Of a stretch of DNA of 44,561 nt, positions 25,565 through 33,750 are shown in pieces (within the stretch, counting starts at the first letter, position 1; the number at the start of each line of letters is the position of its first letter). The notes below the pieces were generated by a model, which did no database searches, had not been told where the DNA came from, and worked only from the letters and a program-made list of their open reading frames with translations. Origin of the DNA: JBFJVD01 sp041624375 (lineage in GTDB: Bacteria > Chloroflexota > Anaerolineae > Anaerolineales > E44-bin32); the NCBI GenBank assembly GCA_041624375.1, contig JBFJVD010000003.1, positions 1 through 44,561 of the forward strand, written 5' to 3'. Both the position numbers and the translations under genes were made by a program.

Positions 25565-25583
25565 GCAGTTCGAGCAACCGTCA

Positions 25584-25589
25584 ATTGTA
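25584..25589 (-). promoter_or_regulatory. Possible -10 element for the kinase gene
   Basis: TACAAT on the minus strand matches the -10 consensus at five of six positions, about 20 nt upstream of ATG 25564. No good -35 is visible at the right distance. The 149-bp gap 25565-25713 holds no gene. Confidence 0.3.
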
Positions 25590-25713
25590 ACGAATGGGTA
25601 CCTTTTTAGCCACCAGGTGAGGATGACTGTAGGCTAACTGCAAACCGCGCAGGCGTAACCGGCGCATGGCGTGCCCGGAGCGAAGCGCGATCTGGCGGGG
25701 TCAGAACCGGATC

Positions 25714-26970
25714 CTACAGCAGGAATCCTCCCATTTGCGCCTCGTAGTCGGGGAAGATGACCTCGAGCGCCGGATTGTTGAGCCGTTTGGCGCACAACTC
25801 CGCAAGCACATCCCGATAATCGACGGTGACGGCGAGATCTCCCGGTCCGAACAGCTGGCCGCGAGCAAGCCCGGGCCACTCGGCATGAACCCCGCCGTGC
25901 ACGTTACCGCCGAGCAGGAACATCACCGATCCGTGCCCGTGATCGGTCCCGAGGCTGGCGTTCTCGTAGACCCTGCGGCCGAACTCCGACATGACAACAA
26001 CGCTGAGGCGGTCACTGTGGTCAATCAGATCTTCGTGGAAGGCTGCCAACCCCTGCGCAAGGTCTTCCAACAGCCCGGCCATCAAGCCTTCGCTGCCGCC
26101 CTGGGCGAAATGTGTATCCCAGCCGCCGACATCAATCGCCGCCACCTCCAGGCCCACTTCCACTTTCATCAGCATGGCAATCTGGCGCAATCCAGCGCCG
26201 AATTCCGAGACTGGGTAGGGCCGGTCGCCACTTGGCTGGTAATCTTCAGGATCGAGCTGTTCGAGCGTTTCTAGAATGTCGAGCGTTTCACGGCCGACGA
26301 CGTCGAGCGGCTCGGCGCCCATGTACAGCGATTCGAGTGCGGCCTGCATCTGCTTTGCAGCGCGTGCATCTCCGCCAAGGTGGAAATCGGTGATCGAGCG
26401 CAGCGCCGAAACTGGAACGGAACCCCGCAGGCTGAGCGGGGCCATCTCGCCAAGCCCGATGGCCCGGAGCGGCGACGGGTTTCCGGTGTTGAGCGAGGCC
26501 AGGTGCCGACCAATCCAACCGGAAGCCGGCCCGCGTTCGTCGCTGATCCCGCGCTCCATCAGCGCCATCGCTTTGAAGTGGCTTCGTGACTCATCCGGGG
26601 CGCCACAGGCATGAATGGCGGCAAGATGCCCGGCCTGAAACGCCGGCATCAGTGGCTCCAGCGCAGGATGGAATCCGAAGAACCCATCCAGGTCAACGGT
26701 GCGCTGGGCACTCGGCGCGCGCGAATCATCGGGGCGCGGAATGCCCAGTGTTGGACGGTGTTCGTAGTAGGCCGCCTCGCCATGCGGGACGACGATGTTG
26801 AGCGCATCCGCCGCACCCCGCAGGAAGACCACCACCAGGGTGTCGCCCCTCGGAGCCTGGTTGGCAGGAGCGAATGCCATTCGCGGCATCCAGCTCGGCC
26901 AGATGTGGGCCCCCGGCAATTGCGGCACGGCACGCAGAAACTCGCGACGTGTGAGCGAGACAGGCTTCAT
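25714..26970 (-). CDS. DUF1501 family protein with Tat signal
   Basis: The 418-residue exported protein has a twin-arginine signal (LTRREFLRAV at about 6-15). The DUF1501 core follows: VVVFLRGAADALNIVVPHG (about 46-64), HPALEPLM with AIHACG, and DVGGWDTHFAQGG. Near the end it has VVMSEFGRR and DHGHGSVMFLLGGNVHGG. The family resembles alkaline-phosphatase/sulfatase folds but has no assigned reaction. ATG 26970 has GGAGG 8 nt upstream. It follows the DUF1800 gene by 5 bp; the two families are nearly always paired and their products probably act together outside the membrane. Confidence 0.93.
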   Translation of the reverse strand: MKPVSLTRREFLRAVPQLPGAHIWPSWMPRMAFAPANQAPRGDTLVVVFLRGAADALNIVVPHGEAAYYEHRPTLGIPRPDDSRAPSAQRTVDLDGFFGFHPALEPLMPAFQAGHLAAIHACGAPDESRSHFKAMALMERGISDERGPASGWIGRHLASLNTGNPSPLRAIGLGEMAPLSLRGSVPVSALRSITDFHLGGDARAAKQMQAALESLYMGAEPLDVVGRETLDILETLEQLDPEDYQPSGDRPYPVSEFGAGLRQIAMLMKVEVGLEVAAIDVGGWDTHFAQGGSEGLMAGLLEDLAQGLAAFHEDLIDHSDRLSVVVMSEFGRRVYENASLGTDHGHGSVMFLLGGNVHGGVHAEWPGLARGQLFGPGDLAVTVDYRDVLAELCAKRLNNPALEVIFPDYEAQMGGFLL

Positions 26971-26975
26971 CGTCC

Positions 26976-28466
26976 TTACCTCCATTGAAAGGCGGGCGAG
27001 GCCACCAGGCCGGCCGCGACCACCGCGGCCGCATCGATGAGACTCAATTCGCCGACTTCAAGAACCGCCGCCTGGAATCTTCGTTCAGACTCCAGCGGCA
27101 GGCTTGTGCCCAGAAGTAGCCGGCTGGTCTGACGAAGCGCCTCGGCAGAGGTCTGAGCTCCTGAGGCCTCCACCAGGGTCTCAAGGTGGATCCGGGTACC
27201 CGGCAGCTCGTTGCGAGATAAATTGAGCGCGAACTGCCAGCGCGGCAGCAGCGCACCGCTCCAGGCTGCGGCGACATCCGGCGGACCATCAGGGGTGGGC
27301 CAGCCAAAAGGCGGCTGGCCCATCTGCGCCAAGGGCTGTTGGGTCGGTGACCCACCATCCGTCTCGGTCTCAAGCATGCGCAAAGCCGAAACGACGAATT
27401 CGGCGGGGCGTTTCAGCTTGGGCCTGAATGCCGGGGCAGCGGGCAGAACCGCAGCTTCAAGGATGTGTTTGACGAGCGGCCGGATCTCACCGCCGGTGGT
27501 CAGATACACACTGGCCGCCGAATCAATCAGCTCCAGAGCATGCGTCTCCGGCTCGTCCGTGACGAAGCGCCGGACCAACTTGGTCGCCAGGTAGCGGGCG
27601 GTTGAGGGATGAAGAGCCAGGTGGTCGAGGACACGCTCCGCCTCGGCCTGGCCGGCTGGTTCGATCCGCAGGCCGACAACCTCTTTGGGTCCTGGATCAT
27701 GGATATCCGGATCGAAGGCGAACTGTCCTCGCCAAAAGTGCTCTTTCACGGTCCAGCCGGTGAAGCAGCGCGCCAGCTCTTCGACGTCTCGTTGGGTGTA
27801 GCCACCATCTACGCCGACGGTGTGAAGCTCCATCACTTCGCGCGCATAGTTTTCATTGGGGGCATCCTTGTGATTCGCCTGATTGTCCAAATAGACAAGC
27901 ATGGCGGGCGAATGGGCAGACGCCCAGAGCAGGTCACGGAAGTTGCCGAGCGCATGCCGCCGCACCACTTCACGATCGTCAACCACCTTGAGAAACCAGC
28001 AATCGCCCTTCTCAACTGAAATGTTGAAGTGGTCGGTCCAAAAGGCGACCATCAGCTCATAGAGCTGCCGGCGCGAATAGACTTGACGCAGCAAGGTTCC
28101 CCGGGTGAGTTGGTCACGGACCTCCTGCCGTTCCCACCCAACCAGCGCATCCGCATCAAGTCCAAGCACATCCAATCCACGGATGCGCCACTGCCCCGGA
28201 TCTTCGATCGATTCCGGGTCGAGCTGTGCCTCGATCCAGGAGTCCATCCCGATCTCGGCGACTTCGGCCCGCTCTGCCAGCGTGGGTCCAAAGGTCAGCC
28301 GGCTCAGCACCCGGAAGTGGCGTTCCTGGTCTGGGATCCATGCCCCGGAGCTGCCGGACGGCCGGGCCAACCTGGCATAGACCGGCGAGCAAGCTGAGGC
28401 AGTGGCGCCTGCAGCGGCGATCGCCGCCAGCTTGAGAAAGGATCTGCGTTGAAGACTCATGCTCAT
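26976..28466 (-). CDS. DUF1800 family protein with signal sequence
   Basis: The 496-residue protein begins with a Tat-like/lipoprotein signal (LQRRSFLKLAAIAAAG, then ASAC). It has the DUF1800 hallmarks: HFRVLSRLTFGPT (about 45-57), MVAFWTDHFNIS, DNQANHKDAPNENYAREVME and LHTVGVDGGYTQRDVEELAR, with KLVRRFVTD further on. The function of the family is unknown. The start chosen is ATG 28466, because its ATGA overlaps the upstream stop by 4 bp, a typical coupled arrangement, and begins right at the signal sequence. The open frame runs further upstream, but that extension lies inside the previous gene. It is coupled to the DUF1501 gene downstream. Confidence 0.93.
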   Translation of the reverse strand: MSMSLQRRSFLKLAAIAAAGATASACSPVYARLARPSGSSGAWIPDQERHFRVLSRLTFGPTLAERAEVAEIGMDSWIEAQLDPESIEDPGQWRIRGLDVLGLDADALVGWERQEVRDQLTRGTLLRQVYSRRQLYELMVAFWTDHFNISVEKGDCWFLKVVDDREVVRRHALGNFRDLLWASAHSPAMLVYLDNQANHKDAPNENYAREVMELHTVGVDGGYTQRDVEELARCFTGWTVKEHFWRGQFAFDPDIHDPGPKEVVGLRIEPAGQAEAERVLDHLALHPSTARYLATKLVRRFVTDEPETHALELIDSAASVYLTTGGEIRPLVKHILEAAVLPAAPAFRPKLKRPAEFVVSALRMLETETDGGSPTQQPLAQMGQPPFGWPTPDGPPDVAAAWSGALLPRWQFALNLSRNELPGTRIHLETLVEASGAQTSAEALRQTSRLLLGTSLPLESERRFQAAVLEVGELSLIDAAAVVAAGLVASPAFQWR

Positions 28467-28987
28467 GCGTGAGTGGGCACAGCTTCCGGCACAACCCCTG
28501 GCTCCGGCGATGCCTGCCAGCCGAGCAGCGCGAGGACCGCGGCGCCAAGAGAGGTGATCAACGTCAAGGGGATCACCAGGAACCAGCCAATCCCGGGGAA
28601 GGCGGCAGCCAATTCGAGCGCCACGGCGCCGGCAAGAAAGGCGCGCACCGGAGGGATCGAATCGTCCGTCCGACCTCGCAAGGCAGCCGCCATGGCAGCG
28701 GCGATCCCGGCGGCGCCGAAACTGGCGATGCCCAGCAGCCCCATCAGCAATACAGCGGCGAAGAACTTGGCCGGCCCGAAGGGAAGCGCAAAGAGAATCC
28801 CGATCGGTACACTCAAGCTGACCGCAACCGCCACGCCCATGAAGAATGTGCGCCAGGGCGTTCGAACGACCCGGGTCCGCGCCCGATCGATCACTTCGGG
28901 GAACAGCAACCACCAGGCGGTCAGCATCCCGGGGAACACGATTCCCAGCGCGAGCAGCGTACCGAAGACAGCATAGACATCGGCCAT
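28463..28987 (-). CDS. Membrane protein of unknown function
   Basis: I do not recognise the family. The 174-residue protein has about five hydrophobic helices: VYAVFGTLLALGIVFPGMLT at the start, FFMGVAVAVSLSVPIGILFA, FFAAVLLMGLLGIASFGAAG, a segment near 120-135 and the last near 135-155. Short charged loops lie between them and the C-terminus is soluble. ATG 28987 has AAGGAGG 9 nt upstream; the longer frame above it lacks support. It is coupled by an ATGA overlap to the DUF1800 gene. Its size and layout resemble the membrane protein at 29164-29697, so the two may be distant paralogues. The 176 bp between them hold no gene. Confidence 0.7.
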   Translation of the reverse strand: MADVYAVFGTLLALGIVFPGMLTAWWLLFPEVIDRARTRVVRTPWRTFFMGVAVAVSLSVPIGILFALPFGPAKFFAAVLLMGLLGIASFGAAGIAAAMAAALRGRTDDSIPPVRAFLAGAVALELAAAFPGIGWFLVIPLTLITSLGAAVLALLGWQASPEPGVVPEAVPTHA

Positions 28988-29163
28988 TGGATCGAACCTC
29001 CTTGAGCCGTTGGGTTCTATATCAGTGCTACAGGTCAGTCGAGGGAAATGTTGCGCGCAGGTGGATTCTGGTGAGCCTTCAGCTGGCCAGCACGCTGGCA
29101 CTCAGCTTGCAGGTGAAAGTCGATGAATGAAGGGAGTTTCGAGGCCTGTGAAAGCGGCAGGCT

Positions 29164-29697
29164 TCAGGCTTCGGAGCCCTCAGGGTCGCCTGATTCGACC
29201 CGCGCCGCGCTGCGCTCTGCGGGGGGTCGACGGAAGAGGCTCAGGATGAAGGCCCCCAATCCGAGGATGCCGAGATAGGGAAAGAGGCCGAACCAGCCGA
29301 TGAAGGGAAACAAGCTGGCCAGGATCAGGATCGCGCCCGCCCATCCCATCCGGGCCATTTCGCTGCGCTCCGGCATGAGTCGATCCGCGACGAGCTGAAC
29401 CATGCCGGTGAGGCCTAATGTGAGCATCACCAGGAGAATTGAGAGCACAAGGAGGGCAGGCACGACCAGGAACCGGGCGCCGGCGCCTTCGATGAGCGCC
29501 AGGAGCCCGAAGAGAATTGCGCCCAGGAAAAGAAGGTTCACCAGACCGACCAGGAAGGACCAGCCCGGCGCGTCCGCCGCGGTGAGATGAATCCGACGCA
29601 CTAGCCGCGGAAAGAGGAGCGCCACAGTTTCGAACAGCGCGACAAGCGAAGCCCCGGTCGCCAGTACGAGGACGACCATCGCGATTCCTTCAAGCAT
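29164..29697 (-). CDS. Membrane protein of unknown function
   Basis: The 177-residue protein has about five hydrophobic segments: GIAMVVLVLATGASLVALFE, FLVGLVNLLFLGAILFGLLA, FLVVPALLVLSILLVMLTLG and two more at about 118-153. A charged tail ends in acidic residues. It has no recognised domain. ATG 29697 has GAGAGGG about 6 nt upstream and the gene starts 23 bp after the anti-sigma-like stop. Its layout parallels the next gene at 28463-28987, and it may form a membrane complex with it, downstream of the sigma/anti-sigma pair. Confidence 0.7.
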   Translation of the reverse strand: MLEGIAMVVLVLATGASLVALFETVALLFPRLVRRIHLTAADAPGWSFLVGLVNLLFLGAILFGLLALIEGAGARFLVVPALLVLSILLVMLTLGLTGMVQLVADRLMPERSEMARMGWAGAILILASLFPFIGWFGLFPYLGILGLGAFILSLFRRPPAERSAARVESGDPEGSEA

Positions 29698-29720
29698 GCA
29701 GATCCCTCTCGATGCTCAAG

Positions 29721-30326
29721 CTAGCTTCCGTTGGACATGTTGCGACGGGCTTGCCAGTACCGCAGCAGAAGACCGTCGAGCAGGAGAAGCCCGAGTGCGG
29801 CAGAGAAGACATAGGGCCAGGCCGCGGCTGCGCCGGAAAGCTCCATGGGCGGATCCGAGAACCGGGCGGCTGCGTCCGCCACCATCGACTGCAGAGCTAT
29901 CCAGCGCCCCGACCCGGCGAGAGCGATGCCCGTCAGCGCAGCGTCGAATTGCTGGCCGAGAAGCGACACGTTCAAGACCGGTATCCTGATCACTTCGCCA
30001 ATCGCGCCCACCAACGGCCAGATCAGGCCGGCAAGAAGCACAGCCAGCGCCGATTGAGCCACCAGCACGGCGGCCAGCGCTCGGCGATTCGGCGTGCCGA
30101 TGGTGAGCGACCCCATAACGCCGGGTGTGAGATCACGCGACAACTCCAGCTCCTCGACTTGGGCCAAAGCTTCAAAGAGCCCTCGCAGCCCCTCAAGCTT
30201 CGCCGCCAGCGCCGGATCTGACTTCAGCCGGCCCTCAAGCTTAACTTTCTCCGCCGCGCCGAGCTCACCGTCGAGGTAGGCATGGAGAACCTGCTCATCC
30301 ATCGGATCCTGCTCAATTCGGCTCAT
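29721..30326 (-). CDS. Anti-sigma factor-like membrane protein
   Basis: The protein has about 201 residues. A cytoplasmic N-terminal region carries the H-x-YLDGEL motif and an EKVKLEGRLKSDPALAAKLE helix typical of anti-sigma factors. It lacks the CxxC pair of the zinc-binding class. Hydrophobic segments follow at about 83-105 (LAAVLVAQSALAVLLAGLIW) and near the C-terminus (WPYVFSAALGLLLLDGLLLR). It overlaps the end of the ECF sigma gene by 14 bp if started at ATG 30326; ATG 30302 is also possible. Position and motif make it the likely partner that holds the sigma factor at the membrane. Confidence 0.75.
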   Translation of the reverse strand: MSRIEQDPMDEQVLHAYLDGELGAAEKVKLEGRLKSDPALAAKLEGLRGLFEALAQVEELELSRDLTPGVMGSLTIGTPNRRALAAVLVAQSALAVLLAGLIWPLVGAIGEVIRIPVLNVSLLGQQFDAALTGIALAGSGRWIALQSMVADAAARFSDPPMELSGAAAAWPYVFSAALGLLLLDGLLLRYWQARRNMSNGS

Positions 30327-30867
30327 CGGATCCCACCCTTTGCGCCAGCAGCTTGCGGGCACGGAAAAGATGGCTTTTCACATCGCTCATGGGCAGATCA
30401 AGCGCCTGGCCAATTTCAGCGTAGCTCAGCTCCTGGAAGTGGCGCAACTCAATCACAGCCCGATAATGCGGCGGGAGCGAGAGGATCGCCGCTCGAACCT
30501 GCGCATCGCGTTCAGCTTGCTGCTGGCGCTCCTCCAGGCCATGCGCACGCGCCCCGCCGGGCCGATCGAATTCCTCATCGAGCGCCACACTCGTGAGGCG
30601 TTTCCGCTGATGCTGATTCAGGCACAGGTTGGCGGCCAGCGTCCGCAGCCAGGGGCCAAAGGGTCGTGAAACATCGAAGTGCTCCAGCTTTTGATAGGCG
30701 CGCAAGAAGGCCTCCTGGGCCATGTCTTCAGCCGCGTGCCGCTCGCCCATGAATCGGTAGCAAACATTGAACACCGACGACTGGTAGCGGCGTACAAGCT
30801 CACCAAAGGCCTGTTCCTCGCCGCGCCGGACGCGCAGCACAAGGGCGCGGTCCGAGGGCTCCTGCAT
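30313..30867 (-). CDS. ECF-type RNA polymerase sigma factor
   Basis: The 184-residue sigma70-family protein has sigma2 (FGELVRRYQSSVFNVCYRFM and AEDMAQEAFLRAYQKL, about 21-65) and sigma4 (LPPHYRAVIELRHFQELSYA with LDLPMSDVKSHLFRARKLL, about 131-175). There is no sigma3, as is normal for the ECF group. It directs polymerase to a small set of promoters, probably including this operon. ATG 30867 has no clear Shine-Dalgarno site. It heads the run anti-sigma, two membrane proteins, DUF1800, DUF1501, which is probably its regulon. It diverges from the molybdenum oxidoreductase gene. Confidence 0.92.
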   Translation of the reverse strand: MQEPSDRALVLRVRRGEEQAFGELVRRYQSSVFNVCYRFMGERHAAEDMAQEAFLRAYQKLEHFDVSRPFGPWLRTLAANLCLNQHQRKRLTSVALDEEFDRPGGARAHGLEERQQQAERDAQVRAAILSLPPHYRAVIELRHFQELSYAEIGQALDLPMSDVKSHLFRARKLLAQRVGSDEPN

Positions 30868-30906
30868 TGCATAAGGGTACTACAGGAGCAGAGTGGCGAA
30901 AGTTGC

Positions 30907-30939
30907 GTGGAGCGTTCTCCACAAGCCACTTGATATAAT
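30907..30939 (+). promoter_or_regulatory. Extended -10 promoter with an inverted repeat in the -35 region
   Basis: TGATATAAT (30931-30939) is a perfect extended -10 element (TGnTATAAT) pointing at the oxidoreductase gene. No good -35 is present, as expected for extended -10 promoters. Instead GTGGAG-CGTT-CTCCAC (30907-30922), a perfect 6-bp inverted repeat, lies where -35 would be and may be an operator. The site lies between divergent genes, so one factor could control both. Confidence 0.6.
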
Positions 30940-30998
30940 TGGCGGGTCGCCTCGGCGCTCATGACCAGAGGCGGCCCCTACCGAGCCACCGGTGCCCC

Positions 30999-32021
30999 AT
31001 GACGTTACGCTTCACAAACAGCGCACTGCTTGGATTGCTGATGATCCTCACCCTCACCGGAGTGAGTGCGCTCATTGTTACGCTTGAGCCCTGGATCATG
31101 ACCCTGCATCGCTGGGCGGCCTGGGCGCTTATTGCCCTCATTCCCTGGAAGGTGGGCATCTCACTGCGCTCGCTCGGCCGCGGACTTGGGCGGCGCTCGC
31201 GCCGCTTGCCAATCATCTCCCTTTCGCTCCTCCTCGCAGCCGGCGCTGTTCTGGTCATCGGATTGGGGCTCCTCTGGGCCTGGAGGCTGGAAGGCGAATG
31301 GACTCTGCAAGGCTTCACAGCGGTCAACCTCCACTGGCTGGCCGGCCTGTTTCTGAGTGTTCCGCTCGCCCTCCACATCTGGAAGCGCTGGCCGCATCCC
31401 CGCCAGCAGGATCTCATCTCCCGGCGAGCCGCGCTGAAAGCTGCGGGCCTCGGCCTTGCGGGATTGGCCGGGGGCTGGCTGGCCGACCGCCTGGCCGCCG
31501 AGCGGGCGCTCGCTGCGCACCCCCGCCGTTTCACAGGCTCACGCGAATCCGCATCCTTCCTTGGTAACGCCCACCCTGTCACCACCAACCCGGGACACGG
31601 CAGCCCCGAGCTGGACGTCGACACCTGGCGGCTGCACGTGCTGGGTGAGGTTGAGTCGCCAATCTCGATCGGATACCGGGATTTGTTCCAGATGGAGGCA
31701 GAGGAGGTGGCCGCCACGCTGGACTGCACCGTCGGCTGGTTTACCCAACAGCGCTGGCAGGGCGTGCCGCTGCGAAGCCTGCTGGCAGAGGCCTGGCCAC
31801 GAACGGAGGCGCGCTGGGTTCGCCTGCGTGCCTCCTCTGGCTATACGAAAGACTTCACATTAATTGAAGCGGAGAACATCCTTCTTGCAACACACGTCGA
31901 AGGTGAAGCGCTGAGTCACGCCCATGGCTACCCCTTGCGCGCCGTCGTTCCATTCCGCCGAGGTTGGTTCTGGGTGAAATGGATCCGCGAGATCGAAATC
32001 CTCCCCTTCCGGGCCACCTGA
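30999..32021 (+). CDS. Membrane-anchored molybdopterin oxidoreductase (sulfite oxidase/YedY-like domain)
   Basis: The 340-residue protein fuses a membrane domain to a catalytic domain. Residues 1-130 hold about four transmembrane helices with histidines H37, H112 and H126 placed like haem b ligands of cytochrome b561-type subunits. A twin-arginine-like stretch follows (SRRAALKAAGLGLAGLAGG, 141-159). The C-terminal domain (about 190-340) is of the oxidoreductase molybdopterin-binding type, with the probable Mo-ligand C243 in LDCTVGW, GVPLRSLL, and GYPLRAVVP. It likely reduces or oxidises a small substrate outside the cytoplasmic membrane using quinone electrons; the substrate is unknown. ATG 30999 lacks a strong Shine-Dalgarno site; the reading frame begins coding-like there. 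Confidence 0.85.
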   Translation: MTLRFTNSALLGLLMILTLTGVSALIVTLEPWIMTLHRWAAWALIALIPWKVGISLRSLGRGLGRRSRRLPIISLSLLLAAGAVLVIGLGLLWAWRLEGEWTLQGFTAVNLHWLAGLFLSVPLALHIWKRWPHPRQQDLISRRAALKAAGLGLAGLAGGWLADRLAAERALAAHPRRFTGSRESASFLGNAHPVTTNPGHGSPELDVDTWRLHVLGEVESPISIGYRDLFQMEAEEVAATLDCTVGWFTQQRWQGVPLRSLLAEAWPRTEARWVRLRASSGYTKDFTLIEAENILLATHVEGEALSHAHGYPLRAVVPFRRGWFWVKWIREIEILPFRAT

Positions 32022-32490
32022 GGAGACATGCCTTGCGCGGCCAATCTTGAGATGCTGGGCGACAGACTCGGGCCGCAATTAGCCCAACCTCCAGGGAAGG
32101 TGCGGAAAACAAAGCCGGGAGGTTGGAGGTTGGGGTTCCATCCGGAGCGGCAGCTACCCAGAATGCATCCTGGGGAGCGTCCTTGACCGAAGATTAGCGG
32201 GCGACTCAATTCTGACGAGATTATTGACTCCGCCGTCCGAATCGCCTATATTCGACAGTTCATCAGAACGCTGGACAAGACCAAGCTGAGGAGTCCGTTT
32301 CCGAGCCGCTGAGCGACACAGCCTCCCTCACCTCAAACGGGGAGCTTCTTGCCGCTATCGGCACATAAATCTGACCCTTCCTCGCTCCGACTCCCGGGAC
32401 TTCCCCAATGTCCAAGATGGGAGATTGTGCGGCAAGTTCGGCCGGCATTTCGGAGCCAAGCTTGGGGTTCAACTCCACCCGGAGGAGCCA
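32022..32490. other. 469-bp intergenic region before the principal sigma factor gene
   Basis: No gene is supported here. An inverted repeat CCAACCTCC (32084-32092) / GGAGGTTGG (32118-32126) with a 25-nt loop may weakly end the oxidoreductase transcript; it has no T-run. The sigma-factor promoter lies at 32224-32252. About 230 nt of untranslated leader remain after the predicted start site. I see no known RNA family in the leader. Confidence 0.5.
32224..32252 (+). promoter_or_regulatory. Sigma70-type promoter of the principal sigma factor gene
   Basis: TTGACT (32224-32229) and TATATT (32247-32252) match consensus at five of six bases each, with exactly 17 bp between them. Transcription would start near 32259. 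Confidence 0.75.
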
Positions 32491-33639
32491 TTGGACAACG
32501 TCATCCATTCTGCACTGACCAAGCTGATTGAGATTGGGGAACAGAAGGGTTATGTAACGGTTGAGGACATCCTGCGCCTCTTTCCGCAGGCAGAATCGGA
32601 CGAGGCTCTCCTCGAAGCCCTGCGCGAAGAGCTTCACTCCGAAGATGTCACCGTCATCGACCGGCTGATCCCCTACGAGGAGGACGACACCAGTCCTAAC
32701 GGCAAGGACGACGAAGAAGCGCTTTTCCTGAACGCCGATAATGCCGTCAGCCTGTACTTGAAGGAGGCAGGCAGCGTTCCGCTGCTCACCCGCGAAGAAG
32801 AAGTTCAACTGGCCGAGCGAATCGAGCGCGGTCTATACGCTCGCCGCGAATTGGCCTCTGGGGGGATCGACGGCTCAAGGCGTATGAAGCTGCTTGCCCT
32901 GATCGAGGACGGTTGGGCAGCTCGTGAGCACCTGATTCGCGCCAATCTCCGGCTTGTGGTCAGTGTCGCCAAGCGCTACCTGCGCCGCGGCCTTTCCTTC
33001 CTCGACCTGATCCAGGAAGGCAATCTCGGCCTCATCCGGGCGACCAAGAAATTCGACCACCGGCGCGGCTATAAGTTCTCCACCTATGCCACCTGGTGGA
33101 TTCGGCAGGCGATCACCCGGGCCATCGCCGACAAAGGCCGGACCATCCGCGTTCCGGTCCACGTCATTGACCAGATCAACAAGCTCCGTCGGGCAGCCAA
33201 CCGCCTAACCCAGGAGCTCGGGCGAGAGCCGAGCGTGGAAGAACTCGCGGCCGAACTCGAGGTCCCGGTGCAGAAGGTCAAACTCTTGCGGCAGTACGAA
33301 CTGCACCCCTCGCCGCTCGAGACAATGGTGGACGACGAAGAGGAAGTGGACCTCGCCGACTTCATCGCTGACGAGAGCGCGCCTGCGCCGACGGAGCTGG
33401 CGAGCGACACGCTGCTGCGCGAGCAGCTTGAGGAATTGCTCGATGTGCTCTCGCCACGCGACTCACGCGTGATCCGCATGCGCTTCGGGCTCCAGGATGG
33501 GCACCGCTACACCCTGGCTGAGGTCGGTCGTCGAATGGGGATCACCCGTGAGCGGGTGCGGCAGATCGAAGGGGAAGCGCTAAGCCAGCTGCGCAACCCC
33601 TCGCACAAGAAGCGCCTCATGGAGTTCCTGCGCGACTGA
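32491..33639 (+). CDS. rpoD: Principal RNA polymerase sigma factor (RpoD/SigA type)
   Basis: The 382-residue primary sigma factor starts with a region 1.1-like segment (ALTKLIEIGEQKGYVTVEDI). Region 1.2 follows (DNAVSLYLKEAGSVPLLTRE, about 82-101), then region 2 with ANLRLVVSVAKRYLRRGLSF, DLIQEGNLGLIRATKKFD and FSTYATWWIRQAITRAI. Region 3 and region 4 complete it (MRFGLQDGHRYTLAEVG and ITRERVRQIEGEALSQLR). It recruits polymerase to housekeeping promoters such as those found here. Start: TTG 32491 with GGAGG 5 nt upstream. An earlier in-frame TTG at 32425 would add 22 unconserved residues with a poor site. The gene ends 59 nt before a strong terminator. Confidence 0.95.
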   Translation: MDNVIHSALTKLIEIGEQKGYVTVEDILRLFPQAESDEALLEALREELHSEDVTVIDRLIPYEEDDTSPNGKDDEEALFLNADNAVSLYLKEAGSVPLLTREEEVQLAERIERGLYARRELASGGIDGSRRMKLLALIEDGWAAREHLIRANLRLVVSVAKRYLRRGLSFLDLIQEGNLGLIRATKKFDHRRGYKFSTYATWWIRQAITRAIADKGRTIRVPVHVIDQINKLRRAANRLTQELGREPSVEELAAELEVPVQKVKLLRQYELHPSPLETMVDDEEEVDLADFIADESAPAPTELASDTLLREQLEELLDVLSPRDSRVIRMRFGLQDGHRYTLAEVGRRMGITRERVRQIEGEALSQLRNPSHKKRLMEFLRD

Positions 33640-33697
33640 AAGCGAGCGCCAGCCACCACAGGCACTGCGCTGCGGAAGCACTTCACGCCAAAGCTAA

Positions 33698-33724
33698 CAG
33701 GGAGCCCGCTGGGCTCCCTGTTTT
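33698..33724 (+). terminator. Rho-independent terminator of the sigma factor gene
   Basis: A perfect 10-bp stem (CAGGGAGCCC / GGGCTCCCTG) with a 3-nt loop is followed by TTTT and preceded by AA. It lies between the convergent sigma factor and gyrB genes and may serve both, though the T-run is better on the plus strand. Confidence 0.88.
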
Positions 33725-33750
33725 GATTTCACCGCAGCCTGATCGGCTGG

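Noticed and set aside
28467..28913. N-terminal extension of the DUF1800 reading frame
   Set aside because: The extension overlaps the upstream membrane-protein gene and precedes a proper signal sequence at 28466.
30915..30923. TTCTCCACA, one mismatch from a DnaA box
   Set aside because: A single copy that overlaps the inverted repeat GTGGAG-CGTT-CTCCAC; origins carry clusters of boxes.
32118..32134. Short tandem GGAGGTTGG-like direct repeat after the oxidoreductase gene
   Set aside because: Two copies only, low complexity; I keep only the inverted-repeat reading as a weak terminator.
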